A stretch of 64,000 nucleotides of DNA, taken from assembly GCF_030718205.1 (NCBI RefSeq), contig NZ_JAUZQF010000018.1, forward strand, positions 1 to 64,000. Reading direction: 5' to 3'. Under the pieces are notes generated by a model. The model did not search any database and had not been told where the DNA came from. It saw nothing but the letters and a program-made list of their open reading frames with translations. Each line of letters starts with the position of its first letter. The stretch's first letter is position 1. Below, in pieces: positions 32,035 to 40,013 of the stretch. This DNA is from Nonomuraea turcica (GTDB taxonomy: Bacteria; Actinomycetota; Actinomycetes; Streptosporangiales; Streptosporangiaceae). A program made the translations under genes and the position numbers.

Positions 32035-32499
32035 ATGCACAACGGACGGTTATTTACCATCGTCGGCGGGATCTTCGGTCTCATCGGGCTGGTGCTGCTC
32101 TGCGTCGGCATCGCGCTGGCCGCCTCTACGGCGAGCTTCCTGGCCTCGGCCAACCAGACCGAGGGTACCGTGGTCGAGTTGACCGCACGGACCACCACGA
32201 CACGGAGTTCCGGCGGCCATATCCGCCGCGACACGTCGTGGTACCCGACCGTGGAGTTCACCGTCGACGCCAGGCGGTACTCGTTTCAGAGCTCCACTGG
32301 CAGCAACCCACCGTCCCACAAGGAAGGCGAAAGCGTACCTGTCGCCTACGACCCGGACGATCCGTCCAACGCGCGGGTTGCGTCGTTCTGGTCAGCGTTC
32401 CTCGCTCCGCTGATCGTCGGTGGACTCGGCGTCGTGTTCACGCCGATTGGTGCGGTCTTGTTCGCCAAAGGACGACGGATCGCTCGGCTGCGAGCCTAA
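32035..32499 (+). CDS. DUF3592-domain membrane protein
   Basis: 154 aa with an N-terminal TM (LFTIVGGIFGLIGLVLLCVG), a soluble beta-rich middle containing WYPTVEFTVDARRYSFQSST and VPVAYDPDDPSNARV, and a C-terminal TM (LIVGGLGVVFTPIGAVLFA). This is the typical DUF3592 layout; function unknown. I start at ATG 32035 because the TM follows directly. Confidence 0.85.
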   Translation: MHNGRLFTIVGGIFGLIGLVLLCVGIALAASTASFLASANQTEGTVVELTARTTTTRSSGGHIRRDTSWYPTVEFTVDARRYSFQSSTGSNPPSHKEGESVPVAYDPDDPSNARVASFWSAFLAPLIVGGLGVVFTPIGAVLFAKGRRIARLRA

Positions 32500-32976
32500 T
32501 CGCAACCTGGTCGACCTGGACGCGCCCTCATCCCCTTCCTGAGGCTTTCGTTGGGGGTGGCGTGCCAAAGCTCGTTCCGCAGTCGTACCGCTGCTCGGCC
32601 GGCAGAAAGTCATCGGTGCCGACAGCAACCGTGATCAACCCGGAACAACAACAAGCCCCAGCTTCCGGCAGGTGCCGTGAGCTGGGGCTCTACCTAGGTT
32701 TCCCGCCGCCCGAGTTGGCCCAGCGCTGGGACGGGTACGCCTGGCCGTCGGCCCGCGCCAACTCCCACGTGCTGGCCGCGCTGCCGCCCGGTTCGTTCCC
32801 CGGAGTGGACGAAGCGGATGTTTACCCGTTCTGGAACGGCACGCGACAACCCGGTAAACATACCCGCGCTATACCGCCGCCTCCTATGGTCGGTTCCGCA
32901 CAGGAGAAGTCAGCGGGAATGTGAATCGCTTGTCTGAGCATTTCCCGTCCACTCGGAATTCACCTGGAGGAATCTC
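32500..32976. other. Intergenic stretch with one strong hairpin
   Basis: No intact gene. The hairpin at 32654-32689 is a likely terminator. The 3' part must hold the promoter of the M23 gene. A frame at 32700-32850 reads like protein but matches no family I know. Confidence 0.5.
32654..32689 (+). terminator. Hairpin with 10-bp perfect stem
   Basis: agccccagct (32654-32663) pairs with agctggggct (32680-32689). It lies 155 bases behind the DUF3592 gene and ahead of the secreted hydrolase cluster. Confidence 0.6.
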
Positions 32977-34290
32977 ATGTCGCGATCCGCAATATTACGC
33001 GGGTTCATCGCCACATTGTTCGCCGCCGCGTTCTGCGTCGTCGGCCTGGCGAGCCCGGCGCTGGCCGTACCGAACTTCCAGCTTCCCTTCCCGTGCGGCC
33101 AGAAGTGGCAGCTGAACAGCTGGGCCCACGCGCCCGCCCTCGACATGGTCAAGGAGCCTGACCAGCACGGCACCGAAGGCGCCACCCTGCTGGCGGCCGC
33201 CGGCGGGACTGTGGACAGGTCCTTCTGGCATGACAACGGCGGCAACGTCGTGCAGATCGATCACGGCGGCGGCTACTTCACCACCTACATCCACCTGCAG
33301 TCCCGCGCCGTCTCGGCCGGGGACAAGGTGGAGCGGGGAACGGTGATCGGCAAGGTCGGCAGGACCGGAGGGGAGTCCAACGACCACCCCCACCTGCACT
33401 TCGAGCTCGCCTACGACGCCAACGGCGATGGGGACGCCTCGTGGGGGTTCGCCGGGTCCGAACGCATCAAGCCGATCTTCAACGGCGTCACCTACGGCCA
33501 GGCCAACGGCATGGAGTGGGACAACGTCGAGAGCCGCAACTGCGGCCCGGTGTCTCCCAAGGGCGACGCGTCCGTTTACGGCGTCCTGTCCAACGGTCTG
33601 TTGACGTACACGTCGATCGACGCGGCGACCGGTAAGCGGACGTCGGGTGCCGAGGTGTCGGCGGTGTCGCTGGGGTTCAAGCCGAAGGCGATAGCGACGC
33701 TGAATCACAACACGCTGCTGGTGACCGAGGACGGCACGGGCGGCCGGTTGTATCGGGTCGACGTCATCACGGTGAGGGATACGGTGATTTTCGAGAAGCC
33801 GGTGTTCTTGGGGACGGGGTGGACGCACGATCTGCTGGCGTATGACGGGTCGTCTTATCTGTTCGGTATCGCCGATGGTGCGTTGCGCCGGTACAAGCTG
33901 ACGGCCGACAAGCCGGCGTTGGCGGATATCACGGGTAATACGCTGATCGGGAACGGGTTCACGCTGAAGACGCTGACCGCGACGGGTCCGAGCTGGATTC
34001 TGGGCACGACGTCAGCGGGTGCGCTGATCTCGTACAAGATCAATGGTGCGGAGTCGTGGCAGCGCTACCAACTGCGTGACACGACCTGGCAGGTGTTCGA
34101 CCAGTTGCTGTCGCCGGGCGGCGGTGTCTACTACGGCCACAGGAACGCCGAGGGGTCGGTGCACCGCTACTTCGATGAGAACCCGCACGACGGCCAGGGT
34201 GATGACCTGACCGGGCAGGGCGTGGTGGACACCGAGGGCTGGACGCAGGTGCTCCTGTCGGCCAACCCCGACACCGTGACCAGCTCGTGA
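32977..34290 (+). CDS. Secreted M23 (LytM-like) peptidase with C-terminal propeller/lectin-like domain
   Basis: The signal peptide is at residues 1-30 (GFIATLFAAAFCVVGLASPA, cleavage after ALA). The M23 metallopeptidase domain spans about residues 38-190, with its zinc motifs AHAPALDM and HPHLHFEL and the surrounding GGNVVQIDHGGGYFTTYIHL; such enzymes cut peptidoglycan cross-bridges or act as inactive cell-wall binders. Residues about 198-435 form a repeat-built, tachylectin-like domain (LYRVDVI, WTHDLLAYDGSSYLFGIADG, SPGGGVYYGHRN). The GGAGGAA ribosome site is good. The stop overlaps the next gene's GTG (GTGA), so the two are coupled. Confidence 0.88.
   Translation: MSRSAILRGFIATLFAAAFCVVGLASPALAVPNFQLPFPCGQKWQLNSWAHAPALDMVKEPDQHGTEGATLLAAAGGTVDRSFWHDNGGNVVQIDHGGGYFTTYIHLQSRAVSAGDKVERGTVIGKVGRTGGESNDHPHLHFELAYDANGDGDASWGFAGSERIKPIFNGVTYGQANGMEWDNVESRNCGPVSPKGDASVYGVLSNGLLTYTSIDAATGKRTSGAEVSAVSLGFKPKAIATLNHNTLLVTEDGTGGRLYRVDVITVRDTVIFEKPVFLGTGWTHDLLAYDGSSYLFGIADGALRRYKLTADKPALADITGNTLIGNGFTLKTLTATGPSWILGTTSAGALISYKINGAESWQRYQLRDTTWQVFDQLLSPGGGVYYGHRNAEGSVHRYFDENPHDGQGDDLTGQGVVDTEGWTQVLLSANPDTVTSS
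33619..34230 (+). repeat. 612-bp block identical to 34965-35576
   Basis: It codes most of the C-terminal domain of the M23 protein. By eye it is identical base for base to the block 1346 bp downstream; the flanking bases differ only sparsely. Recent duplication or gene conversion is implied. Confidence 0.9.
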
Positions 34291-35630
34291 AGGGCCTACC
34301 GGCACGCGCCGCCGTCGCGGCCACGGCCGTGATCGCCCTGATCGGGTTATCCCACCCCGCGATGGCCGACCCGACGGACCCGCCGATGGAAGCGTCGGAC
34401 ATCACCGCCGCCTACGCCACGGTCGCCTGCGACCCCGGCGGCACCACCTCGACGGACGCGGCCCTGGCCACCCAGCTCAACAGCGCGCTCGACGACAAGA
34501 TGCGCGGCTACATGACCGCCTACCGCGTCTCCTGTGCCCGCATGGTGATCAAGGCCGTGCACGACCGCGGGCTGCCGAGGCGGGCCGCCGCCATCGCGAT
34601 CGCCACGACGATCGTGGAGTCCAGCATCCAGAACATCAGCGAGGAAGTCGACCACGACAGCCTGGGCCTGTTCCAGCAGCGAGCCTCCTGGGGCAGCAGG
34701 ACCCAGCGCCTGAACCCGACGTGGGCCACCAACGCCTTCCTCGACAAGATGCTCCGCGTCTACCCGAACGGCAGCTGGCAGACCGCGCCGATCGGCGAAG
34801 TCTGCCAAGCCGTCCAGGTCTCGGCCTACCCTGACCGGTACGAGGTCGAGGCCAGCGACGCACAGATCATCGTCAACGCCATCTGGCCCTACATCGACGG
34901 CCCCAACGGTGTGGCCTCGGTGTACGGGGTGCTGTCGAACGGTTTGTTGACGTACACGTCGATTGACGCGGCGACCGGTAAGCGGACGTCGGGTGCCGAG
35001 GTGTCGGCGGTGTCGCTGGGGTTCAAGCCGAAGGCGATAGCGACGCTGAATCACAACACGCTGCTGGTGACCGAGGACGGCACGGGCGGCCGGTTGTATC
35101 GGGTCGACGTCATCACGGTGAGGGATACGGTGATTTTCGAGAAGCCGGTGTTCTTGGGGACGGGGTGGACGCACGATCTGCTGGCGTATGACGGGTCGTC
35201 TTATCTGTTCGGTATCGCCGATGGTGCGTTGCGCCGGTACAAGCTGACGGCCGACAAGCCGGCGTTGGCGGATATCACGGGTAATACGCTGATCGGGAAC
35301 GGGTTCACGCTGAAGACGCTGACCGCGACGGGTCCGAGCTGGATTCTGGGCACGACGTCAGCGGGTGCGCTGATCTCGTACAAGATCAATGGTGCGGAGT
35401 CGTGGCAGCGCTACCAACTGCGTGACACGACCTGGCAGGTGTTCGACCAGTTGCTGTCGCCGGGCGGCGGTGTCTACTACGGCCACAGGAACGCCGAGGG
35501 GTCGGTGCACCGCTACTTCGATGAGAACCCGCACGACGGCCAGGGTGATGACCTGACCGGGCAGGGCGTGGTGGACGCCGAGGGCTGGACGCAGGTGCTG
35601 CTGTCGGCCAACCCCGACACCGTCACCTGA
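34287..35630 (+). CDS. Secreted lysozyme/transglycosylase-like protein with the same C-terminal domain
   Basis: The signal peptide is at residues 1-28 (AAVAATAVIALIGLSHPAMA). Residues about 75-205 look like a lytic-transglycosylase-type fold: RRAAAIAIATTIVESSIQNI with the candidate catalytic Glu, DHDSLGLFQQRASWGS, NPTWATNAFLDKML. Residues about 210-447 are the tachylectin-like domain, nearly identical to that of the preceding gene. The GTG start lies inside the upstream stop (GTGA) and has no ribosome site of its own, so it depends on reinitiation. Together the two genes look like a cell-wall-degrading pair sharing one binding module. Confidence 0.85.
   Translation: MKGLPARAAVAATAVIALIGLSHPAMADPTDPPMEASDITAAYATVACDPGGTTSTDAALATQLNSALDDKMRGYMTAYRVSCARMVIKAVHDRGLPRRAAAIAIATTIVESSIQNISEEVDHDSLGLFQQRASWGSRTQRLNPTWATNAFLDKMLRVYPNGSWQTAPIGEVCQAVQVSAYPDRYEVEASDAQIIVNAIWPYIDGPNGVASVYGVLSNGLLTYTSIDAATGKRTSGAEVSAVSLGFKPKAIATLNHNTLLVTEDGTGGRLYRVDVITVRDTVIFEKPVFLGTGWTHDLLAYDGSSYLFGIADGALRRYKLTADKPALADITGNTLIGNGFTLKTLTATGPSWILGTTSAGALISYKINGAESWQRYQLRDTTWQVFDQLLSPGGGVYYGHRNAEGSVHRYFDENPHDGQGDDLTGQGVVDAEGWTQVLLSANPDTVT
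34965..35576 (+). repeat. 612-bp block identical to 33619-34230
   Basis: Second copy, in the transglycosylase-like gene. Codon choice inside it (many third-position T and G) differs from the flanking catalytic domain, as if the module had been moved in as a unit. Confidence 0.9.
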
Positions 35631-35633
35631 GAG

Positions 35634-35671
35634 GTCGCCGAAGGCCCCGGCCTGCCGGGGCCTTCGGCGAC
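35634..35671 (+). terminator. 17-bp perfect hairpin after the hydrolase pair
   Basis: 35634-35650 pairs perfectly with 35655-35671 around the loop cctg, three bases after the stop codon. No U tract follows. The 3' arm also codes the first residues of the HAD relic (GDMPND), so the breakpoint between the two lies within or near the hairpin. Confidence 0.8.
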
Positions 35672-35800
35672 ATGCCCAACGACTTGGCCGTCCTGCCTGT
35701 CGTGTGGCGGGCCGGGTACGCCATGGCCAACGCCCACCCGCTGGTGCTGTCCGCGATCGACGGCGCACCCTGGCCAACCATGAAGACGCGGGCACGCACA
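35664..35800 (+). pseudogene. C-terminal scrap of a Cof/HAD-type phosphatase
   Basis: Reads GDMPNDLAVL...AGYAMANAHPLVL, the last conserved motif (GDxxND) and C-terminus of Cof-type HAD hydrolases. A frameshift leads into TLANHEDAG, also typical of the family end. Everything upstream of the motif is missing. Confidence 0.65.
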
Positions 35801-36396
35801 TGGCCTACGGCACCATGCCGGATGTGACGACCCTGGGCGGCGCCCTGGTCATCGTCGACAAGGCCACCCTGCAGGCGACCGTGCACCTGCCGGTCGTCAC
35901 CGACCAGTCCGTTGTGAGCCTGACCTACGCGGGAGGCCTGATCATCGGCGGCACGTCGATTCACGGCGGCTACACGGTGCCGAGCCCGACGCAGTCCGAG
36001 GCCCGCCTGTTCGGGTGGGCGGTCTCCAGCGGCAAGGCCTTCGAGGTGACACCGGTGCCGGGCGCCGAGGCGATCCCGGGCCTCGTCGTGGACTCCGCCG
36101 GCCTCGTGTGGGGGCTCGCAGACGGGCAGCTCTTCGCCTTCGACGTCGCCACCCGGCAGATCGTTCACCGGGTGCAGCTCGCCGCCGACACCGGCAGCAC
36201 CGCAGGCGAGCTCGCCCGCGACCGCAGCGGCCGGATCTACGCCCTGGTCCAGAACCACCTGGTGTTCTCGTTCGACCCAGCCACGCGCACCAGCCAACTG
36301 GTCGTCGACCAGAAGGCCCAGCACCTGGCCGTCCACCCCGACGGCCGCATCTTCATCTCCGACGACCACGTCCTGTACCGCGTCACGGCCGGCTGA
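35801..36396 (+). pseudogene. C-terminal part of a beta-propeller protein, N-terminus missing
   Basis: About 198 residues of blade-like repeats: LGGALVIVDKATLQATVHLP, SLTYAGGLIIGGTSIHGG, GLVVDSAGLVWGLADGQLFA, GRIYALVQNHLVFSFDP, HPDGRIFISDDHVLYRVTAG. It is fused in frame to the HAD scrap rather than to its own start, and no signal peptide or ribosome site is present. This is the tail of a secreted propeller protein of the kind found beside polysaccharide-active enzymes. Confidence 0.6.
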
Positions 36397-36417
36397 CCCC
36401 CGAGGAGACTGAGACAC

Positions 36418-36765
36418 CGCAAGTTAACGAAGGCACTGACTGCTGCCCTGCTGCTGAGTACGTCCGCGCAGGCGCCCACGATCCAGGACGTCGGTCAGAT
36501 CCCGCTCATCGCGACCACGACGGCCGGCGGCGCCACCGCCCGGATGCCGGACGGATCGTCCCGGATGTGACTGGTGGTCAGCGGCGCCCCGGCGTACCTG
36601 GCGGAAATCGACCCGGTCGCGCGCCGCATGGTCAAGGCCTACCCCCTCGGCGCGCCGACCGCGACCGCGAGCTTCCTGTGGCAGGTCGACACCACATCGG
36701 GCGGCGTCGCCTGCACCGGCACGTTCGAGGGCAAGCACCAGGGCACGCTCCCGCCGGCTGGCCTG
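36418..36765 (+). pseudogene. N-terminal part of a secreted propeller protein, with stop codon
   Basis: A signal-peptide-like start (KLTKALTAALLLSTSAQAPT) is followed by IQDVGQIPLIATTTAGGATA, then TGA at 36568-36570 where Trp is expected. LVVSGAPAYLAEIDPVARRM and ATASFLWQVDTTSGGVACTG follow in frame. It looks like the front half of the family whose tail lies just upstream (35801-36396), so the two halves are in reversed order or come from two paralogues. Confidence 0.55.
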
Positions 36766-37261
36766 CGGTTACGGCGGCGCTCGGGGCGGTCGCAGCCGTT
36801 TGCAGCGCGGCGACTCCACGCGCTGCACGAAAGCAACGACATACCGCCGACATACCAGGCTGAACTAGCATCGCTCCGCGTCCGCAGAGGCGCATGAGCA
36901 GGGTGAGGAACGAACCGGGTCGGCGCTCCTGTAATCGGCACGGTCGGCCTTAGCGCTCCGCAGGACTGCCGCTTCCGCCGTTGGTCAGGTGCCGCCGTCA
37001 CAGGGAGAAAGTGATTACAAGCATGCGTGAGATCGCGCGCCGCGTCGCGGCCCGGGCGATCGGTGGTCTGCGATGGCCCGAAGGGGCTGCCCCAGGCCAT
37101 CGAGCCGTTCTGGCGGCAAGCCGTGGTTGCGGATCGGCGTGGCGCACCTGCTCCATGCGTCGTTCCGGCGCGCCGCGCTCCAAGGCCGCCTGACTCCGAC
37201 CACCCGTAAGCCCCAGCTACGCCGTTCTCTGTCCAGCCAGCCCCCTTTGGGAAGGAACCCC
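36766..37261. other. Spacer upstream of the alginate-lyase-family gene
   Basis: No gene seen. The open frames on + simply extend into the next gene without family resemblance; the promoter of that gene should be here. Confidence 0.5.
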
Positions 37262-39142
37262 GTGCGTCTCGCTCGTCCTGTTGCTGCGGCCATGCTCGTG
37301 GCCGCCGCGCTAGCTGTCCCGCAACCCGCGCAGGCTGCGGTGTTCAAGCATCCAGGGGTCCTGGTCAGCCGGGCTCAGCTCGACTTCATCAGAGCCAACC
37401 TGGACAAGGAGCCGTGGCGAGCCGCCTGGAGGAAACTGCAACGCCACTCCTACGCCTCGCTGTCCTACACGGCCAAGCCCCGCGCCGACGTGAACTGCGG
37501 CGGGAATTCCATTCCGGACAATGGCTGCTCGGACGAGCGCGAGGACGCCATGGCGGCCTACACGCACGCCCTGCAGTGGTACCTCACCAAGGATGACCGC
37601 TACGCGAAGAAGGCGATCCAGATCATGGACGCCTGGTCAGCTGTGATCACCAAGCACACCGGGAGCAACGCGCCGCTGCAGACCGGCTGGGCGGGAGCCA
37701 ACTTCTCCCGCGCCGCCGAGCTCATCAAGCACACCTACGGCGGCTGGAGCCAGGCCGCCCGGTTCGCCGGCAAGCTGCGCACCGTGTACCTCCCGACCTT
37801 GATCGCCGGGCGGCCGAACAACAACGGCAACTGGGAACTGATCATGACCGATGCGGCCATCGGCATCGCCGTGCACCTGGACGACCGGGCCTCGTTCGAC
37901 CGAGCCGTCGCGACCTGGCGCGGCAGGCTGCCTGCCTACATCTACCTGAAGACGGACGGCTCGCTGCCCAAGGCGCCGCCTAACAGCGAGCACAACACCA
38001 AGGCCGAGATCATCGAATACTGGCACGGGCAGACCACGTTCGTGGACGGCCTGACCCAGGAGACGTGCCGCGACTTCTGGCACACCGGATGGGGCATCGC
38101 GGCCATCTCCCACGTCGCGGAGACCGCCCGCATCCAGGGCATCGACCTGTACGCCAAGGCCAAGCATCGGCTGCGGTTTGCGATGGACTTCCACGCCAAA
38201 TTGCAACTGGGCGGGACGATCCCGTCGTGGCTGTGCAAGGGAAAGGTCACCCGCGACCTCGGGGACCACTTCGAGGTCGGCTACAACGCCCTGCACCACG
38301 GACTCGGCTACGACATGCCGTACGCCAAGCAGTGGGTCGAGCAGAAACGCCCCGCCGGGGCGTCGCACTTCCTGGGCTGGGAGACCCTCACCCACGCGCA
38401 GAACCCCGCCTCCTCCTCCGTGGAGAGCGCCTCCGTTTACGGGGCGATGTCGGACGGGAAGTTGACCTACACCGCCATTGATGCCGCTACCGGACAGCGC
38501 ACGCGTGGCGCTGTGGTGTCCACGGCCACGCTGGGTTTCACTCCCAAGGCGATGGCGACGCTGGACTTCAATACCCTCCTGGTCACCGAGAAGGGGCCGG
38601 AGGGCCGGCTCTACCGGGTCGATATCCAGAGCAATCGTGACAGCCTCACCTTCGAGCGGCCCGTCTATCTCGGCAGCGGTTACACCCACGACCTCCTCGC
38701 CTACGACGGCAACGGCCACCTGTTCGGCATCGCCGACGGGACCCTGCGCCGCTACACCGTCAATGCGATCAAGCCCACGATCGACAACATCATCGGCGGC
38801 TCCGCCATCGGCGACGGCTTCACCCTCAAGACCCTGACCGCGACCGGCGCTGGCTGGATCCTCGGCACAACGGCCGACGGCAAGCTCATCTCTTACCAGA
38901 TCAACGGCCCCGGCTCCTGGCAGAGGCACCAGCTTCGCGACACCACCTGGCAGGTCTTCGACCATCTCCTCTCGCCCGGCGGGGGCGTGTACTACGGCCA
39001 CCGGAGCGACGGCTCCCTCCTCCGCTACGCCGACCAGAACCCCTACGACGGCCGGGGCGACGACCTCAGCAGCCAGAGCGCCGTTGGCACCGAAGGCTGG
39101 ACCCAAACTCTCCTATCCGCCCAACCCGCCACCATCAGCTGA
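37262..39142 (+). CDS. Secreted alginate-lyase-family protein with C-terminal propeller/lectin-like domain
   Basis: 626 aa from GTG 37262, which has an AAGGAA ribosome site and begins a proper signal peptide (RPVAAAMLVAAALAVPQPAQ, cut after AQA). Residues about 30-385 match the alpha/alpha-toroid alginate lyase family (PF05426-like): NNNGNWELIMTDAAIGIAV, EIIEYWHGQTTFVDGLTQET, FWHTGWGIAAISHVAETARI. The uronate substrate is not certain. Residues about 390-626 are a third copy of the tachylectin-like domain seen in the two upstream hydrolases; the protein sequence is clearly homologous but the DNA is diverged and uses C-rich third positions. Confidence 0.85.
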   Translation: MRLARPVAAAMLVAAALAVPQPAQAAVFKHPGVLVSRAQLDFIRANLDKEPWRAAWRKLQRHSYASLSYTAKPRADVNCGGNSIPDNGCSDEREDAMAAYTHALQWYLTKDDRYAKKAIQIMDAWSAVITKHTGSNAPLQTGWAGANFSRAAELIKHTYGGWSQAARFAGKLRTVYLPTLIAGRPNNNGNWELIMTDAAIGIAVHLDDRASFDRAVATWRGRLPAYIYLKTDGSLPKAPPNSEHNTKAEIIEYWHGQTTFVDGLTQETCRDFWHTGWGIAAISHVAETARIQGIDLYAKAKHRLRFAMDFHAKLQLGGTIPSWLCKGKVTRDLGDHFEVGYNALHHGLGYDMPYAKQWVEQKRPAGASHFLGWETLTHAQNPASSSVESASVYGAMSDGKLTYTAIDAATGQRTRGAVVSTATLGFTPKAMATLDFNTLLVTEKGPEGRLYRVDIQSNRDSLTFERPVYLGSGYTHDLLAYDGNGHLFGIADGTLRRYTVNAIKPTIDNIIGGSAIGDGFTLKTLTATGAGWILGTTADGKLISYQINGPGSWQRHQLRDTTWQVFDHLLSPGGGVYYGHRSDGSLLRYADQNPYDGRGDDLSSQSAVGTEGWTQTLLSAQPATIS

Positions 39143-39342
39143 CCGAACAGCTCAGCATTGTCAACGGGGTGAAGGTCGCCGGGGAAGGGCGGTCTGCGTC
39201 GGGGCGGTCATGTGCTCGCTGACCCGTGCCCTAGGTCTTCGATCACCTTCAGGCGTCAAGTGATCCAGAAAGTCGCGCGAATCACGCGCGAGTCTGCTGC
39301 CAAGCACGACGTCGAGGTCCGTGATTGCCTCGATCTCCAGGT
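39143..39342. other. Spacer behind the alginate-lyase-family gene
   Basis: No gene recognised. The next sensible coding traces are the toxin-like and integrase relics that follow. Confidence 0.4.
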
Positions 39343-39515
39343 TCCAAGCTGGAGCCGGAAGTCTGCGAGTGGCTCGACACGCTCAGCAACGTCGATGACA
39401 AGCGCGTCGAAAGACCAGGTATTGGAGCTGCGGATCCGGCTTTGCCCGATGGCGGCGCGGGTACCTTACTGCCGTCGGGCGGTGGCCTGTGTCGTTGGAG
39501 CCGCAAGTCGCAAGG
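39343..39515 (+). pseudogene. Traces of a RelE/HigB-like toxin
   Basis: LEPEVCEWLDTLSNVDDKRV resembles the start of Gp49/HigB-type toxins, and a second frame gives LELRIRLCPMAARVPY, like their central strand motif. At least one frameshift separates them. Weak, context-supported call: such genes are frequent passengers of integrated elements. Confidence 0.3.
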
Positions 39516-39519
39516 CCGC

Positions 39520-39722
39520 CTGCATAAGCGTGGCCCGCCCAAGAGCGCAGCCGCCGTCCGCGCGGTGGACCTGACGCCCTTCCTGTTGAGGCTGTGGGAG
39601 GGGGTCAAGCCAACATCCCGCACGTGCCGCAGTTCGAGCGGCTCGGCCACGAACTCGGCGGCATGGATGGCATCTACGGGCATGCGACCGACACCATGCG
39701 CGCACAAGAAACCCCAGGCCGT
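39520..39722 (+). pseudogene. C-terminal relic of a tyrosine recombinase (integrase)
   Basis: Two pieces: GPPKSAAAVRAVDLTPFLLR (the strand region following the first catalytic Arg in phage-type integrases) and, after a frameshift near 39605, RLGHELGGMDGIYGHATDTM. The second has the LGH box and the nucleophile Tyr context of these enzymes. The stop lies inside the terminator hairpin. It abuts the 3' end of tRNA-Val, the usual place for an element integrated at a tRNA. Confidence 0.65.
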
Positions 39723-39737
39723 TGACCTGGGGTTTCT
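39707..39737 (-). terminator. 12-bp perfect hairpin ending the tRNA Gly-Cys-Val operon
   Basis: agaaaccccagg (39707-39718) pairs with cctggggtttct (39726-39737). On the minus strand it follows tRNA-Val by a few bases and is followed by a T-rich TTTCTTG, a good intrinsic terminator. Confidence 0.85.
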
Positions 39738-39741
39738 GTGG

Positions 39742-39813
39742 TGGACGATACTGGGATTGAACCAGTGACCTCTTCCGTGTCAGGGAAGCGCTCTCCCGCT
39801 GAGCTAATCGTCC
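39742..39813 (-). tRNA. tRNA-Val(GAC)
   Basis: Acceptor GGACGAT/ATCGTCC, anticodon loop CTGACAC (GAC) on CTTCC/GGAAG, and T arm ACTGG-TTCAATC-CCAGT. Canonical; CCA not encoded. Last gene of the conserved Gly-Cys-Val cluster. Confidence 0.95.
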
Positions 39814-39817
39814 TACG

Positions 39818-39888
39818 AGGTGGCGACGGGATTTGAACCCGTGTGGACGGCTTTGCAGGCCGCTGCCTCGCCTCTCGGCCACGCCACC
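39818..39888 (-). tRNA. tRNA-Cys(GCA)
   Basis: Acceptor GGTGGCG/CGCCACC, anticodon loop CTGCAAA (GCA) on ACGGC-like stem CGGC/GCCG, and T arm ACGGG/CCCGT. A normal D arm. This is the canonical counterpart of the odd copy at 30790-30858. Confidence 0.95.
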
Positions 39889-39902
39889 GGGCCATATCTC
39901 CG

Positions 39903-39974
39903 AGCGGAAGACGGGATTCGAACCCGCGACCCTCACCTTGGCAAGGTGATGCTCTACCACTGAGCCACTTCCGC
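39903..39974 (-). tRNA. tRNA-Gly(GCC)
   Basis: Acceptor GCGGAAG/CTTCCGC, anticodon loop TTGCCAA (GCC) on TCACC/GGTGA, and T arm GCGGG/CCCGT. Canonical; first gene of the cluster. Confidence 0.95.
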
Positions 39975-40013
39975 GTTGCTCAAGTAACTCTAGCGGGTTT
40001 TCCGGCCGGATGG

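Noticed and set aside
5063..36570. TGA codons at Trp positions (5063, 36568) as possible TGA recoding
   Set aside because: Intact genes in the window use TGA as a normal stop, and the affected genes also carry frameshifts and deletions, so they are pseudogenes. No tRNA with anticodon TCA was seen in the array.
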